A stretch of DNA of 64,000 nt from Streptomyces minutiscleroticus (GTDB lineage Bacteria > Actinomycetota > Actinomycetes > Streptomycetales > Streptomycetaceae). The stretch spans positions 1 through 64,000 of the forward strand of contig NZ_BMVU01000032.1 in the NCBI RefSeq assembly GCF_014650875.1, in the 5' to 3' direction. Each line of letters opens with the position of its first letter. Position 1 is the stretch's first letter. Below, piece by piece: positions 26,381 to 35,015 of the stretch. Position numbers and translations under genes: made by a program. The notes under the pieces were generated by a model. The model was not told the DNA's origin. It saw nothing but the letters and a program-made list of their open reading frames with translations, and did not search any database.

Positions 26381-27736
26381 TTACGCCGACTTCGCCGGCA
26401 CGTGCACCGTCTCCACCCGGCTGGCCACCAGCCGCTCGCGCTCGCGGCGGGCCACCCTTCCGCGCAGCCGCAGGATCTGCGCGACGCCCAGTGCCTGCAG
26501 CACGAACACCGCGGAGAACGCGACGCGGTAGTCGTCCCCGGTGGCGTCCAGCAGGACGCCGATCGCGAAGAGCGTCGTCATCGAGGCGACGAAGCCGCCC
26601 ATGTTCGTGATGCCGGAGGCCGTGCCCTGGCGCTCCGGCGGGTTGGCCGGGCGGGCGAAGTCGAAGCCGATCATCGAGGCGGGTCCGCAGGCGCCGAGCA
26701 CGACGCACAGCACGATCAGCAGCCAGACGGGCGCGTGGTCGCCGGGCCAGGCGAGCGTCGCCGCCCACAGGAGCGCCGTCGAGCCCACCGTGCCCAGGGC
26801 GAGCGGCAGCCGCGCCGTGTGGCGCCGGGCGATGATCTGCCCGTAGACCAGGCCGATCGCCATGTTCGACAGCACCACCAGCGTGAGCAGCTCGCCGGCC
26901 TCGGCGCGGGACAGGCCCTGCGCCTCGACGAGGAACGGCAGCCCCCACAGCAGCAGGAACACCATCGCCGGGAACTGGGTGGTGAAGTGCACCCACAGCC
27001 CGAGCCGGGTGCCGGGCTCCCGCCAGGACCGCGCGATCTGCCGCCGCACGTAGGCGGCCCCCTGGTGCGGCAGCGGCTCCGGCTCGTACCCCTCGGGGTG
27101 GTCCTTGAGCAGCAGCAGCATCAGGACGAGGGCGACGACGCCGAGGAGCGCGCTGCCCGCGAACGCCGCGGTCCAGCCCACCCCGTGCAGCAGCCGGGCC
27201 AGGACGAGCGTCGAGACCAGGTTGCCCGCCATGCCGACCAGGCCGGCGAGCTGCCCGACCAGCGGGCCGCGGCGGGCCGGGAACCAGCGCGTGCCCAGCC
27301 GTAGCACGCTGATGAAGGTCATCGCGTCGCCGCAGCCGAGCAGCGCGCGCGAGGCCAGCGCCGTGCCGTACGAGGGCGAGAAGGCGAAGCCCAGCTGGCC
27401 CGCGGTGAACAGCAGGGCGCCGATGGCCAGCACCTTCTTGGTGCCGAGCCGGTCGACCAGCAGACCTACGGGGATCTGCATGCCCGCGTAGACCAGGAGC
27501 TGGAGGATCGAGAAGGTCGACAGGGCGGAGGCGTTGACGTGGAAGCGGTCGACCGCGTCCAGGCCGGCCACGCCGAGCGAGGTGCGGAAGACGACCGCGA
27601 CGAAGTAGACGGCGACGCCGACGCCCCACACGAGGACCGCCCGGCGGCCGCCGGGCGGGTCGCCGTGCGGGGCGCCGGTCCCGGAGGAGGGCGAAGAGGA
27701 CGAGGACGAGGGCGAGGGGGACGACGAGGAGCTCAT
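26381..27736 (-). CDS. MFS transporter
   Basis: The 451-residue protein has a Ser/Pro-rich cytoplasmic start and about 12 membrane helices in two sets of six. The signature loop between helices 2 and 3 reads GLLVDRLGTKKVL. The second half begins near LGLWVHFTTQFPAMVFLLLW. The text resembles the anion/hexuronate group of the MFS, but no substrate can be assigned. Its ATG overlaps the TGA of the GntR gene (ATGA), so the pair is translationally coupled and the regulator probably controls this transporter. Confidence 0.9.
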   Translation of the reverse strand: MSSSSSPSPSSSSSSPSSGTGAPHGDPPGGRRAVLVWGVGVAVYFVAVVFRTSLGVAGLDAVDRFHVNASALSTFSILQLLVYAGMQIPVGLLVDRLGTKKVLAIGALLFTAGQLGFAFSPSYGTALASRALLGCGDAMTFISVLRLGTRWFPARRGPLVGQLAGLVGMAGNLVSTLVLARLLHGVGWTAAFAGSALLGVVALVLMLLLLKDHPEGYEPEPLPHQGAAYVRRQIARSWREPGTRLGLWVHFTTQFPAMVFLLLWGLPFLVEAQGLSRAEAGELLTLVVLSNMAIGLVYGQIIARRHTARLPLALGTVGSTALLWAATLAWPGDHAPVWLLIVLCVVLGACGPASMIGFDFARPANPPERQGTASGITNMGGFVASMTTLFAIGVLLDATGDDYRVAFSAVFVLQALGVAQILRLRGRVARRERERLVASRVETVHVPAKSA

Positions 27737-28416
27737 CGCACCTCGCCCCGGGCCAGGTGGGAGAACCAGCTGACGTGCCGGTGCACGATGTCGACCGCCG
27801 CCTCGGAGTCGCCCGAGCTCAGCGCCCGCAGGATCTCCTCGTGCTCGGCGAGGGTCTTGGCGATCCGGTCGGGGTGGGAGTGCATCACGGCGACGCCCAT
27901 CCGCAGCTGGCGGTCGCGCAGCTGGTCGTAGAGGCGGGAGAGGATCTCGTTGCCGCCGCTGCGCACGATCTCGGCGTGGAAGCAGCGGTCGGTGACGGCG
28001 GCCCCGGCGAAGTCGCCGGCGGCGGCCTGCGTCTTCTGCTTCTCCAGCAGCTCGGTGAGGCGCTCGATCAGGCCGGGCGGGGCCGGGACCGCCTTGCGGG
28101 CGGCGTGCTCCTCGACCAGCTGCCGGGTCTCGACGACGTCGGCGATCTCCTGCGCGGAGACGGGCAGGACCAGGGCGCCCTTCTTGGGGTAGAGCCTGAT
28201 CAGCCCCTCCGCCTCCAGGCGGAGCAGTGCCTCGCGGACCGGGGTGCGCGAGACCCCCACGGCCTCGGCCAGCTCGCCTTCGGTCAGCAGCGTGCCGCCC
28301 TCGTAGCGGCGCTCCAGGACACCTTGTTTGACGTGCGTGTAGACGCGGTCGGCGGCGGGCGGTTGCTTGACGTTCCGTTGGTCGGGCGCGGTGGCGGGGG
28401 ACGGAGCTGAAGACAT
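27733..28416 (-). CDS. GntR-family regulator (FCD/FadR subfamily)
   Basis: The 227-residue protein has an N-terminal winged helix (LLTEGELAEAVGVSRTPVREALLRLEAEGLIRLYPKKG is split here only by length limits: GELAEAVGVSRTPVREALL is the core). A helical FCD ligand-binding domain follows, with metal-site residues Asp and His in DRCFHAEI and AEHEEIL and RHVSWF. Such proteins sense organic acids. The ATG at 28416 is preceded by TATGAT exactly six bases upstream, so the mRNA is probably leaderless; a longer frame would cross this promoter. It is coupled to the MFS gene and divergent from the carboxypeptidase gene. Confidence 0.9.
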   Translation of the reverse strand: MSSAPSPATAPDQRNVKQPPAADRVYTHVKQGVLERRYEGGTLLTEGELAEAVGVSRTPVREALLRLEAEGLIRLYPKKGALVLPVSAQEIADVVETRQLVEEHAARKAVPAPPGLIERLTELLEKQKTQAAAGDFAGAAVTDRCFHAEIVRSGGNEILSRLYDQLRDRQLRMGVAVMHSHPDRIAKTLAEHEEILRALSSGDSEAAVDIVHRHVSWFSHLARGEVR

Positions 28417-28608
28417 GTGCACATCATAGATACAACACGTACGCAACCCCGGGGCCCGTCCAGGATGCGGACGCCCTGAACAAACGTTCCTTTACACTCC
28501 GCATCTCGAAGCGCACATCCTTCTGCGCTACCTACGTGTCTCACGACAGAGCGGTTTTCCCAAGTGGCCGCTTTCCAAGGGGCATTCGACACAATCGGGG
28601 TATTCGAC

Positions 28609-29502
28609 TTGATAAACGGCATCAAGGGCTTCCGCCTTCGCCGTGCCGCCGCCGTGGCCGCCGTCACCTCCGGCGCCGTGCTCGCGGCCGGTGCCTTCGC
28701 GGCTCCCGCACAGGCCCTCACCACGCCCACGATCACCGCCAAGGGCGGCTTCGTGATGAACAACGGCACGGGCAAGACCCTCTACACCAAGGCGGCCGAC
28801 ACCCGCCGCTCCACCGGCTCGACCACCAAGATCATGACGGCGAAGGTGGTGCTGTCCCAGCCGAAGCTGAACCTCGACGCCAAGGTCACGATCCAGAAGG
28901 CGTACAGCGACTACATAGTGTCCAAGAACGCCTCGTCGGCCCGGCTGATCGTCGGCGACAAGGTGACCGTCCGCCAGCTGCTGTACGGTCTGATGCTGCC
29001 CTCCGGCTGCGACGCCGCGTACGCGCTCGCGGACAAGTTCGGCAGCGGCTCGACGCGGGCCGCGCGCGTGAAGTCGTTCATCGGCAAGATGAACAGCACC
29101 GCGAAGAGCCTCGGCCTGAAGAACACGCACTTCGATTCCTTCGACGGCATCGGCAACGGCTCGAACTACTCGACGCCGCGCGACCTGACCAAGCTGGCCA
29201 GCAGCGCGATGAAGTCGTCGACCTTCCGCACCGTCGTGAAGACCAAGTCGACCAAGCAGAAGGTGACGACCAAGAGCGGCGGCTACCGCTACATGAACTG
29301 GTCGAACACCAACACCCTGCTCGGCACCTACAGCGGCGCCATCGGCGTGAAGACCGGCTCGGGCCCGGAGGCGAAGTACTGCCTGGTGTTCGCCGCGACC
29401 CGCAGCGGAAAGACCGTCATCGGCACGGTCCTGGCGTCCACGTCGACGGCCAACCGCACGTCCGACGCGAAGAAGCTGATGGACTACGGCTTCAAGAAGT
29501 AG
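28609..29502 (+). CDS. D-alanyl-D-alanine carboxypeptidase (S11)
   Basis: This secreted penicillin-binding protein trims the terminal D-Ala from peptidoglycan stem peptides. From the TTG at 28609 it has 297 residues with a signal peptide (RLRRAAAVAAVTSGAVLAAGAFAAPAQA). Active-site motifs are STTK (S71-K74), SGC in MLPSGCDAAYALAD (the SxN-type loop with Cys, common in Streptomyces homologues) and KTGSG. There is no C-terminal membrane anchor. GGGG stands eight bases before the TTG; a GTG at 28564 would add 15 residues before the signal peptide and is less likely. Confidence 0.9.
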   Translation: MINGIKGFRLRRAAAVAAVTSGAVLAAGAFAAPAQALTTPTITAKGGFVMNNGTGKTLYTKAADTRRSTGSTTKIMTAKVVLSQPKLNLDAKVTIQKAYSDYIVSKNASSARLIVGDKVTVRQLLYGLMLPSGCDAAYALADKFGSGSTRAARVKSFIGKMNSTAKSLGLKNTHFDSFDGIGNGSNYSTPRDLTKLASSAMKSSTFRTVVKTKSTKQKVTTKSGGYRYMNWSNTNTLLGTYSGAIGVKTGSGPEAKYCLVFAATRSGKTVIGTVLASTSTANRTSDAKKLMDYGFKK

Positions 29503-29519
29503 CCGCGCAAGCAGCCATG

Positions 29520-29545
29520 CGGGGGCCGTGGCGGCACGGCCCCCG
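29520..29545 (+). terminator. Terminator of the carboxypeptidase gene
   Basis: An 11-bp perfect stem (29520-29530 with 29535-29545) and GCGG loop lie 17 bases after the stop. Confidence 0.8.
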
Positions 29546-29553
29546 GAGCACGC

Positions 29554-29594
29554 GCGAGGGGGCCGGCCCGCGGACTGCGGACCGGCCCCCTCGC
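29554..29594 (-). terminator. Terminator of the first bkd operon
   Basis: A 13-bp perfect stem (29554-29566 with 29582-29594) with an inner CCGC/GCGG hairpin follows the E2 gene on the minus strand. Confidence 0.8.
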
Positions 29595-29646
29595 CGTACG
29601 CACGCGTACGGGACGCCCGTGGAGCCCCTGAGCGCCGTCCCGGGCG

Positions 29647-31071
29647 CTATGCCCAGGTGATCAGCCGCTTCGGCTGCTCCAGGACCGCCGCCACGTCGGC
29701 CAGCACCTTCGAGCCCAGCTCGCCGTCGACCAGGCGGTGGTCGAAGGAGAGCGCGAGGGTGGTCACCTGGCGCGGCTTGACCTTGCCCTTGTGGACCCAC
29801 GGCTGGGGCTTGATCGCGCCGACCGCGAGGATCGCGGACTCGCCCGGGTTGAGGATCGGCGTGCCGGTGTCGACGCCGAAGACGCCGACGTTCGTGATCG
29901 TCACCGTGCCGCCCTGCATGGCCGCCGGGGAGGTCCTCCCCTCGCGGGCCGTGGCGACCAGTTCGCCGAGCGCCTCGGCCAGCTGGGGCAGGGTCTTGGC
30001 GTGGGCGTCCTTGATGTTCGGCACGATCAGGCCGCGCGGGGTGGCCGCCGCGATGCCCAGGTTCACGTAGTGCTTGACCACGATCTCCTGGTTCGCCTCG
30101 TCCCAGGACGCGTTGATCTCCGGATTGCGCCTGATCGCGACCAGCAGGGCCTTGGAGATCAGCAGCAGCGGGTTGACCCGCAGCCCCTGCATGTCCTTGT
30201 CCTGCTTCAGCTCCTCGACCAGCTTCATCGTGCGCGTCACGTCGACGGTGACGAACTCCGTGACGTGCGGCGCGGTGAAGGCCGAGCCCACCATCGCGGC
30301 GGCCGTCGCCTTGCGCACGCCCTTGACCGGAACGCGGGTCTCGCGGGCGCCGTCGTGGGAGACGGCGGGGGCCGGAGCCGGCACCACGGACGCCGCCGGC
30401 ACGGCGGCCGGGGCGGGACGCCCGGTCACCGCCGGCTCCGGGGCGGGCGCCGGGGCCGCCGCGGCGTGCACGTCCTCGCGCGTGATGATCCCGTCCGGGC
30501 CGGACGGGACGACCGTGGCGAGGTCGACGCCGAGGTCCTTGGCGAGCTTGCGCACCGGCGGCTTGGCCAGCGGGCGGGCCGCCGCCGGGGAGGCGTGGCC
30601 GTTCAGCTCGTTCTGGACGGCGGCCGCGGCCTGCCTCGCCGCGGCCTCGGTCCCCTTGCGGGGGCGGCGCTTCGTGGAGCTCTGGGACACCCCGTAGCCC
30701 ACGAGCACGGGCTGGCGGCCCTGCGGCTCGGGCTGCTCGGGGGCCTCGGGCGCCGGTGCGGGCGCCTCCTGCGCGGGCGCCGCCGGGACCTCGGGCGCGG
30801 CGGGCGCACCGCCGGCCGCGTCCACCGTGATGATCACCTGCCCGACGTCGACCGTCGTGCCCTCGGGGAAGCGCAGCTCGCGCACCACGCCGTCGTAGGG
30901 GATGGGCAGCTCGACCGCGGCCTTGGCGGTCTCGACCTCGCACACCGCCTGGCCGTCGGTCACGGCGTCGCCCGGCTGCACGTACCACTTGAGGATCTCG
31001 GCCTCGGTGAGTCCCTCGCCCACGTCGGGCATCTTGAACTCGCGCACGGACGCCTCTGTCATCGTCGTCAC
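29647..31071 (-). CDS. bkdC: Branched-chain 2-oxoacid dehydrogenase E2
   Basis: This 474-residue acyltransferase is the core of the complex that turns branched 2-oxoacids into acyl-CoAs. A single lipoyl domain carries the lipoylated Lys in EVETAKAAVE (K50). A Pro/Ala-rich linker and an E1/E3-binding domain follow (VRKLAKDLGVDLATVVPSG). The catalytic domain ends with FDHRLVDG, where H445 and D449 are the active-site pair. GTG at 31071 was chosen because GAGGAG lies six bases upstream; an ATG at 31062 is possible. It is the last gene of the operon, nine bases after E1-beta. Confidence 0.92.
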   Translation of the reverse strand: MTTMTEASVREFKMPDVGEGLTEAEILKWYVQPGDAVTDGQAVCEVETAKAAVELPIPYDGVVRELRFPEGTTVDVGQVIITVDAAGGAPAAPEVPAAPAQEAPAPAPEAPEQPEPQGRQPVLVGYGVSQSSTKRRPRKGTEAAARQAAAAVQNELNGHASPAAARPLAKPPVRKLAKDLGVDLATVVPSGPDGIITREDVHAAAAPAPAPEPAVTGRPAPAAVPAASVVPAPAPAVSHDGARETRVPVKGVRKATAAAMVGSAFTAPHVTEFVTVDVTRTMKLVEELKQDKDMQGLRVNPLLLISKALLVAIRRNPEINASWDEANQEIVVKHYVNLGIAAATPRGLIVPNIKDAHAKTLPQLAEALGELVATAREGRTSPAAMQGGTVTITNVGVFGVDTGTPILNPGESAILAVGAIKPQPWVHKGKVKPRQVTTLALSFDHRLVDGELGSKVLADVAAVLEQPKRLITWA

Positions 31072-31080
31072 GCCCTCTCC

Positions 31081-32061
31081 TCAGTACGCCAGCGAGCGGT
31101 CGACGGCGTCGAGCACCCGGTCCAGGCCCGGCAGGTACTCCTCCTCCAGGCGCGCCGGCGGGTACGGGGCGTGGTAGCCGCCGACCCGCAGCACGGGCGC
31201 CTCCAGGTGGTAGAAGCACCGCTCGGTGATCCGGGCGGCGATCTCCGCGCCCGTGCCCAGGAACACCGGGGCCTCGTGCACCACGACCAGGCGGCGGGTC
31301 CGCTCCACCGAGGACTGCACGGTGTCGAAGTCGATCGGCGACATGGAGCGCAGGTCGACGACCTCCAGGGAGCGGCCCTCCTCCTGGGCGGCCGCCGCGG
31401 CCTCCAGGCAGACCTTCACCATCGGCCCGTACGCGACGAGCGTCAGGTCCGTGCCCTCGCGCACCACGCGGGCGCCGTGCAGCGGGTCCGGGATGGCCTC
31501 GGTGCTGACCTCGCCCTTGTCCCAGTAGCGCCGCTTGGGCTCGAAGAAGATCACCGGGTCGTCGCTCTGGATGGCCTGCTGCATCATCCAGTAGGCGTCC
31601 GAGGCGTTCGAGGGGGAGACCACCTTCAGGCCCGCGACGTGCGCGAACAGCGCCTCCGGGGACTCCGAGTGGTGCTCGACCGCGCCGATGCCGCCGCCGT
31701 AGGGGATGCGGACGACGACCGGCAGCTTGATCTTGCCGAGCGAGCGGGCGTGCATCTTCGCCAGCTGCGTGACGATCTGGTCGTACGCCGGGAAGACGAA
31801 GCCGTCGAACTGGATCTCCACCACCGGGCGGTAGCCGCGCAGCGCGAGGCCGATCGCCGTGCCGACGATGCCGGACTCGGCGAGCGGGGTGTCGATCACC
31901 CGGTCCTCGCCGAAGTCCTTCTGGAGCCCGTCGGTGACGCGGAAGACGCCGCCCAGCTTGCCGACGTCCTCGCCCATGATCAAGACCTTGGGGTCGGTCT
32001 CCAGGGCCTTGCGCAGCGATTCGTTGATCGCCTTGGCCAGCGCCATCTTCTCTGCCGCCAT
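31081..32061 (-). CDS. bkdB: Branched-chain 2-oxoacid dehydrogenase E1 beta
   Basis: The 326-residue subunit has the transketolase pyrimidine-binding domain (MGEDVGKLGGVFRVTDGL, with the TPP-activating Glu) and the C-terminal transketolase domain (EVVDLRSMSPIDFDTV). RIPYGGGIGAVEHHSES is the conserved loop of the branched-chain type. It pairs with E1 alpha as a heterotetramer that decarboxylates the oxoacid and loads E2. The start at 32061 lies only two bases after the E1-alpha stop, so translation is probably coupled. Confidence 0.93.
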   Translation of the reverse strand: MAAEKMALAKAINESLRKALETDPKVLIMGEDVGKLGGVFRVTDGLQKDFGEDRVIDTPLAESGIVGTAIGLALRGYRPVVEIQFDGFVFPAYDQIVTQLAKMHARSLGKIKLPVVVRIPYGGGIGAVEHHSESPEALFAHVAGLKVVSPSNASDAYWMMQQAIQSDDPVIFFEPKRRYWDKGEVSTEAIPDPLHGARVVREGTDLTLVAYGPMVKVCLEAAAAAQEEGRSLEVVDLRSMSPIDFDTVQSSVERTRRLVVVHEAPVFLGTGAEIAARITERCFYHLEAPVLRVGGYHAPYPPARLEEEYLPGLDRVLDAVDRSLAY

Positions 32062-32063
32062 CG

Positions 32064-33239
32064 CTACTCGCCCTCGCCTTCGTCCACGAACGACGCCTGG
32101 TAGGCGGCGAACTGGGCCCGCTCCTCGTCGACGAGCGCGTGCCCGTCCGCGTACGCGTTCTCGAAGATGGCGAAGCGGTCCGGGTCCGGCATCGCCCGCA
32201 CCACCTCGCGCACCCGCCTGCCCAGCGCCTCGCTCTCCGTCTCCAGTTCCGCGAAGAACGCCTCGTCGGCGTGGCCGGCGGCGGTCAGGTGGGTGCGCAG
32301 GCGCAGGATCGGGTCCTTCGCCTCCCAGGCCACGCGCTCCTCGTCGGCCCGGTACTTCGACGGGTCGTCGGAGGTGGTGTGCGCGCCCATGCGGTACGTG
32401 AAGGCCTCCACCAGCGTGGGGCCCTCGCCCCGCCGGGCCCGCTCCAGGGCCCACTTGGTGACCGCGAGGCAGGCGAGGACGTCGTTGCCGTCGACGCGGA
32501 CGCCGGGGAAGCCGAACCCCTGCGCGCGCTGGTAGAGCGGGACGCGGGTCTGCTTCTCGGTGGGCTCGGAGATCGCCCACTGGTTGTTCTGGCAGAAGAA
32601 CACCACGGGCGCGTTGTAGACCGCGGCGAAGGTGAAGGACTCGTTGACGTCGCCCTGGCTGGAGGCGCCGTCGCCGAAGTACGCGATCACGGCGGAGTCC
32701 GCGCCGTCCTTGGCGACGCCCATGGCGTAGCCGGTGGCGTGCAGCGTCTGCGAGCCGATGACGATCGTGTAGAGGTGGAAGTTGTTGCCGTTGGGGTCCC
32801 AGCCGCCGTTGTTCACGCCGCGGAACATGCCGAGCAGGTTGGTCGGGTCGACCCCGCGGCACCAGGCGACGCCGTGCTCGCGGTAGGTCGGGAAGACGTA
32901 GTCGTCCTCGCGGGTGGCCCGGCCCGAGCCGATCTGGGCGGCCTCCTGGCCGAGCAGCGACGCCCACAGGCCCAGCTCGCCCTGGCGCTGCAGGGCGGTG
33001 GCCTCGGCGTCGAAGCGGCGGGTGAGCACCATGTCGCGGTAGAGCCCGCGCAGCTCCTCGGGGGTGATGCCGTCGACATAGGCGTCGTACTCGGCGTGCG
33101 GGACGCGCTCGCCCTCGGGCGTCAGCAGCTGGACCAGCTCGGGCTCGCCGCTCTTCCTCGCGGGGGCCTTCCTGGCGCTCGCGCGCTTCGTACCGCCGCC
33201 GCGTCGCGGCTTGCGCGCGGCAGTGCTCTCCACGGTCAC
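32064..33239 (-). CDS. bkdA: Branched-chain 2-oxoacid dehydrogenase E1 alpha
   Basis: The 391-residue subunit has the thiamine diphosphate motif FGDGASSQGDVNE followed by PVVFFCQNNQWAIS. An N-terminal Lys/Arg/Ala-rich extension of about 30 residues precedes the domain. The phosphorylation-loop region reads YRMGAHTTSDDPSKYR. The GTG at 33239 has GGAGGAG five bases upstream. It is the first gene of the operon. The product supplies branched starter units for fatty acid and polyketide synthesis. A paralogous cluster lies at 47.6-51.2 kb. Confidence 0.93.
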   Translation of the reverse strand: MTVESTAARKPRRGGGTKRASARKAPARKSGEPELVQLLTPEGERVPHAEYDAYVDGITPEELRGLYRDMVLTRRFDAEATALQRQGELGLWASLLGQEAAQIGSGRATREDDYVFPTYREHGVAWCRGVDPTNLLGMFRGVNNGGWDPNGNNFHLYTIVIGSQTLHATGYAMGVAKDGADSAVIAYFGDGASSQGDVNESFTFAAVYNAPVVFFCQNNQWAISEPTEKQTRVPLYQRAQGFGFPGVRVDGNDVLACLAVTKWALERARRGEGPTLVEAFTYRMGAHTTSDDPSKYRADEERVAWEAKDPILRLRTHLTAAGHADEAFFAELETESEALGRRVREVVRAMPDPDRFAIFENAYADGHALVDEERAQFAAYQASFVDEGEGE

Positions 33240-33290
33240 GTGTGCTCCTCCGTCGGTCCGGCCCCCGGGGTTGCCGGGTGGCCTGGGGAT

Positions 33291-33323
33291 ACCTCCCAGC
33301 CCTTCTCGGGGCCTGGGGGAGGT
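33291..33323. repeat. Imperfect palindromic element upstream of bkdA
   Basis: ACCTCCC (33291-33297) pairs with GGGAGGT (33317-33323), with imperfect pairing inside. The CCTGGGGGAGGT text resembles a palindrome often seen between Streptomyces genes. It lies in the 5' region of the first bkd operon. Confidence 0.4.
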
Positions 33324-33465
33324 CCGCCCGCCTCCGGTACCCGCGCACGGGGTGGGTGCGACTCGACCGGGAGCAGGCGTGACAGGTGCCCCGGCGAGCG
33401 CCCTGCAACAAGCACGTTACCCAGTGCTCCACACTTTCGTGAAACCCTCCTGACCTGCGATTTTC

Positions 33466-33479
33466 CTTGGATTTCCAAG
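33466..33479. promoter_or_regulatory. AT-rich dyad upstream of the first bkd operon
   Basis: CTTGGA-TT-TCCAAG is a perfect dyad in an AT-rich patch (33435-33490), which also holds TTTCGTGAAA (33435-33444). The stretch 33240-33655 contains no gene and must hold the promoters of bkdA and of the response regulator. The binding protein is unknown; an Lrp-type regulator is one option. Confidence 0.4.
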
Positions 33480-33655
33480 TAATTCCACCAGGAGTCCCAA
33501 GGCGGTCGCACATCGTCGGAGCAGCCGCTGGTCACGGCACTGGTCGCGGCCTGGCAGGGGGCCGGAACACCGGCACGTTATCCCGGTCACCCCGGGTGCG
33601 GGAAGGGTTCTCCACCGATCAGCGGCAGCGGGCACAACGGGGCACATCGGACGCG

Positions 33656-33675
33656 TCACACGTGATCATGTGTGA
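33656..33675. promoter_or_regulatory. 20-bp palindrome over the response-regulator start
   Basis: TCACACGTGATCATGTGTGA is palindromic at 18 of 20 positions, and the two exceptions form a G-T wobble pair in RNA. The start codon (33668-33670) lies inside it, as expected for an autoregulatory operator or a start-masking hairpin. Confidence 0.5.
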
Positions 33676-34351
33676 GACTGACGGCGTGGGCGATAAGGGG
33701 CGTATTACCGTTTTCCTGCTCGACGACCACGAGGTCGTGCGCCGCGGCGTGCACGAGCTCCTCGCCGGCGAGGACGACATCGAGGTGGTGGGCGAGGCCG
33801 GGACCGCGGCCGACGCGCTGGCGCGGATCCCCGCGGCCCGGCCCGACGTCGCCGTCCTCGACGTGCGCCTGCCCGACGGCAGCGGCGTCGAGGTGTGCCG
33901 CGAGATCCGCTCCCGCGACGAGGGCGTCAACTGCCTCATGCTCACCTCGTACGCCGACGACGAGGCCCTCTTCGACGCGATCATGGCGGGCGCCTCCGGC
34001 TACGTCCTGAAGGCGATCCGCGGCGACGAACTGCTCTCCGCGGTCCGCGACGTCGCGGCCGGCAGGTCGCTGCTCGACCCCGTGGCCACCGCGCGCGTCC
34101 TGGAGCGGCTGCGCGGCGGGGGCGCGCCGCGCACCGACGAGCGGCTCGCCCGCCTCACCGAGCAGGAGCACCGCATCCTCGACCTGATCGGCGAAGGGCT
34201 CACCAACCGCGCGATCGGCGAGCGGCTGCACCTGGCCGAGAAGACGATCAAGAACTACGTGTCGAGCCTGCTGGCCAAGCTCGGCATGGAGCGCCGCTCC
34301 CAGGCCGCCGCGTTCGTGGCCCGCGTGCAGGCGGAGCAGCAGCGCCGGTGA
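33668..34351 (+). CDS. NarL/DevR-type response regulator, orphan
   Basis: The 227-residue protein has a receiver domain (VFLLDDHEVVRRGV acidic pocket, phospho-accepting D65 in AVLDVRLPDG, switch Lys in ASGYVLKAI). A LuxR-type helix-turn-helix follows (LTEQEHRILDLIGEGLTNRAIGERLHL then KTIKNYVSSLLAKLGM, divided here at the loop). The text resembles DevR-like regulators. No histidine kinase gene lies in the window, so it is an orphan. The ATG at 33668 was chosen as the first start close to the domain; the frame upstream is open to 33467 but crosses the intergenic region. A palindrome covers the start codon. Confidence 0.88.
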   Translation: MCETDGVGDKGRITVFLLDDHEVVRRGVHELLAGEDDIEVVGEAGTAADALARIPAARPDVAVLDVRLPDGSGVEVCREIRSRDEGVNCLMLTSYADDEALFDAIMAGASGYVLKAIRGDELLSAVRDVAAGRSLLDPVATARVLERLRGGGAPRTDERLARLTEQEHRILDLIGEGLTNRAIGERLHLAEKTIKNYVSSLLAKLGMERRSQAAAFVARVQAEQQRR

Positions 34352-34387
34352 CCCACCGTGACCGGCGGCCCCCATCGGGCCCGGAAC

Positions 34388-34405
34388 CCGGGACGAAGGT
34401 CCCGG
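34388..34405 (+). terminator. Terminator of the response-regulator gene
   Basis: CCGGGAC (34388-34394) pairs with GTCCCGG (34399-34405) around GAAG, 37 bases after the stop. Confidence 0.6.
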
Positions 34406-34462
34406 ATCCAGGGGGCAGCCGGCCCTTACCGCCCACCTCGTAGGTGACGCACAGTGAGGGGC

Positions 34463-34891
34463 ATGCCCACCGACGACCGACGGCTCGCCGCCTACCTGCT
34501 CCGCCGCGTGGACCACGGCCGGGTCGCGTCCAGCATGCGCGCCCTGCCCTTCCTGGCGGCGGCCCGCCACATCGTCGACGGCCGCCGGCTCCTGCTGCGC
34601 ATGCACAAGGGCGGCGGCCACCCCACGGCGTGCGCCGGCAGCGTGGTCGCCTACGGGGCGGACAACCTGAACTCCGCCGCGCCCGCGGACGCCCTGTGGT
34701 CCGTCCAGCTCGTCGGCCTGTGCGAGCCCGTCGAGCCGACCCCGGACCAGCTGCACCGCTTCGGCCCGGCCCCGCGGCGCGTGGACGGCGCGCCGTACGA
34801 GCCCGTCTACCTGCGCATCGATCCGGCCATCGTCACCGTGCACCTGACGGAGGGGGCGGAGGACGGCGCGGAGCGGCACGGGCGGTCGTGA
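34463..34891 (+). CDS. Pyridoxamine 5'-phosphate oxidase-fold protein
   Basis: The 142-residue protein has the split-barrel flavin-binding fold: LPFLAAARHIVDGRRLLLRMH, ACAGSVVAYGADNL and ALWSVQLVGLCEPV are the core strands. Members bind FMN, F420 or heme; the cofactor cannot be decided from this short sequence. A start at 34463 fits GTGAGGGGC just upstream; a GTG at 34454 is possible. It follows the response regulator in the same direction but after a hairpin, so it may have its own promoter. Confidence 0.75.
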   Translation: MPTDDRRLAAYLLRRVDHGRVASSMRALPFLAAARHIVDGRRLLLRMHKGGGHPTACAGSVVAYGADNLNSAAPADALWSVQLVGLCEPVEPTPDQLHRFGPAPRRVDGAPYEPVYLRIDPAIVTVHLTEGAEDGAERHGRS

Positions 34892-34942
34892 CGGCCGCCG
34901 GCCGGGCGGCCGGGAGCGCGCCGGACGCGCCCGGATACAGCA

Positions 34943-34987
34943 GCACGCGCGCGTGAGGCCCCTTCCCGGGTCCCTACGCGCGCGTGC
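34943..34987. terminator. Terminator between convergent genes
   Basis: A 12-bp perfect CG-alternating stem (34943-34954 with 34976-34987) separates the PNPOx-fold gene from the convergent kinase gene. Confidence 0.75.
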
Positions 34988-35015
34988 GGGGTGTTCCTGT
35001 GGGGCGGGGTCCGGG

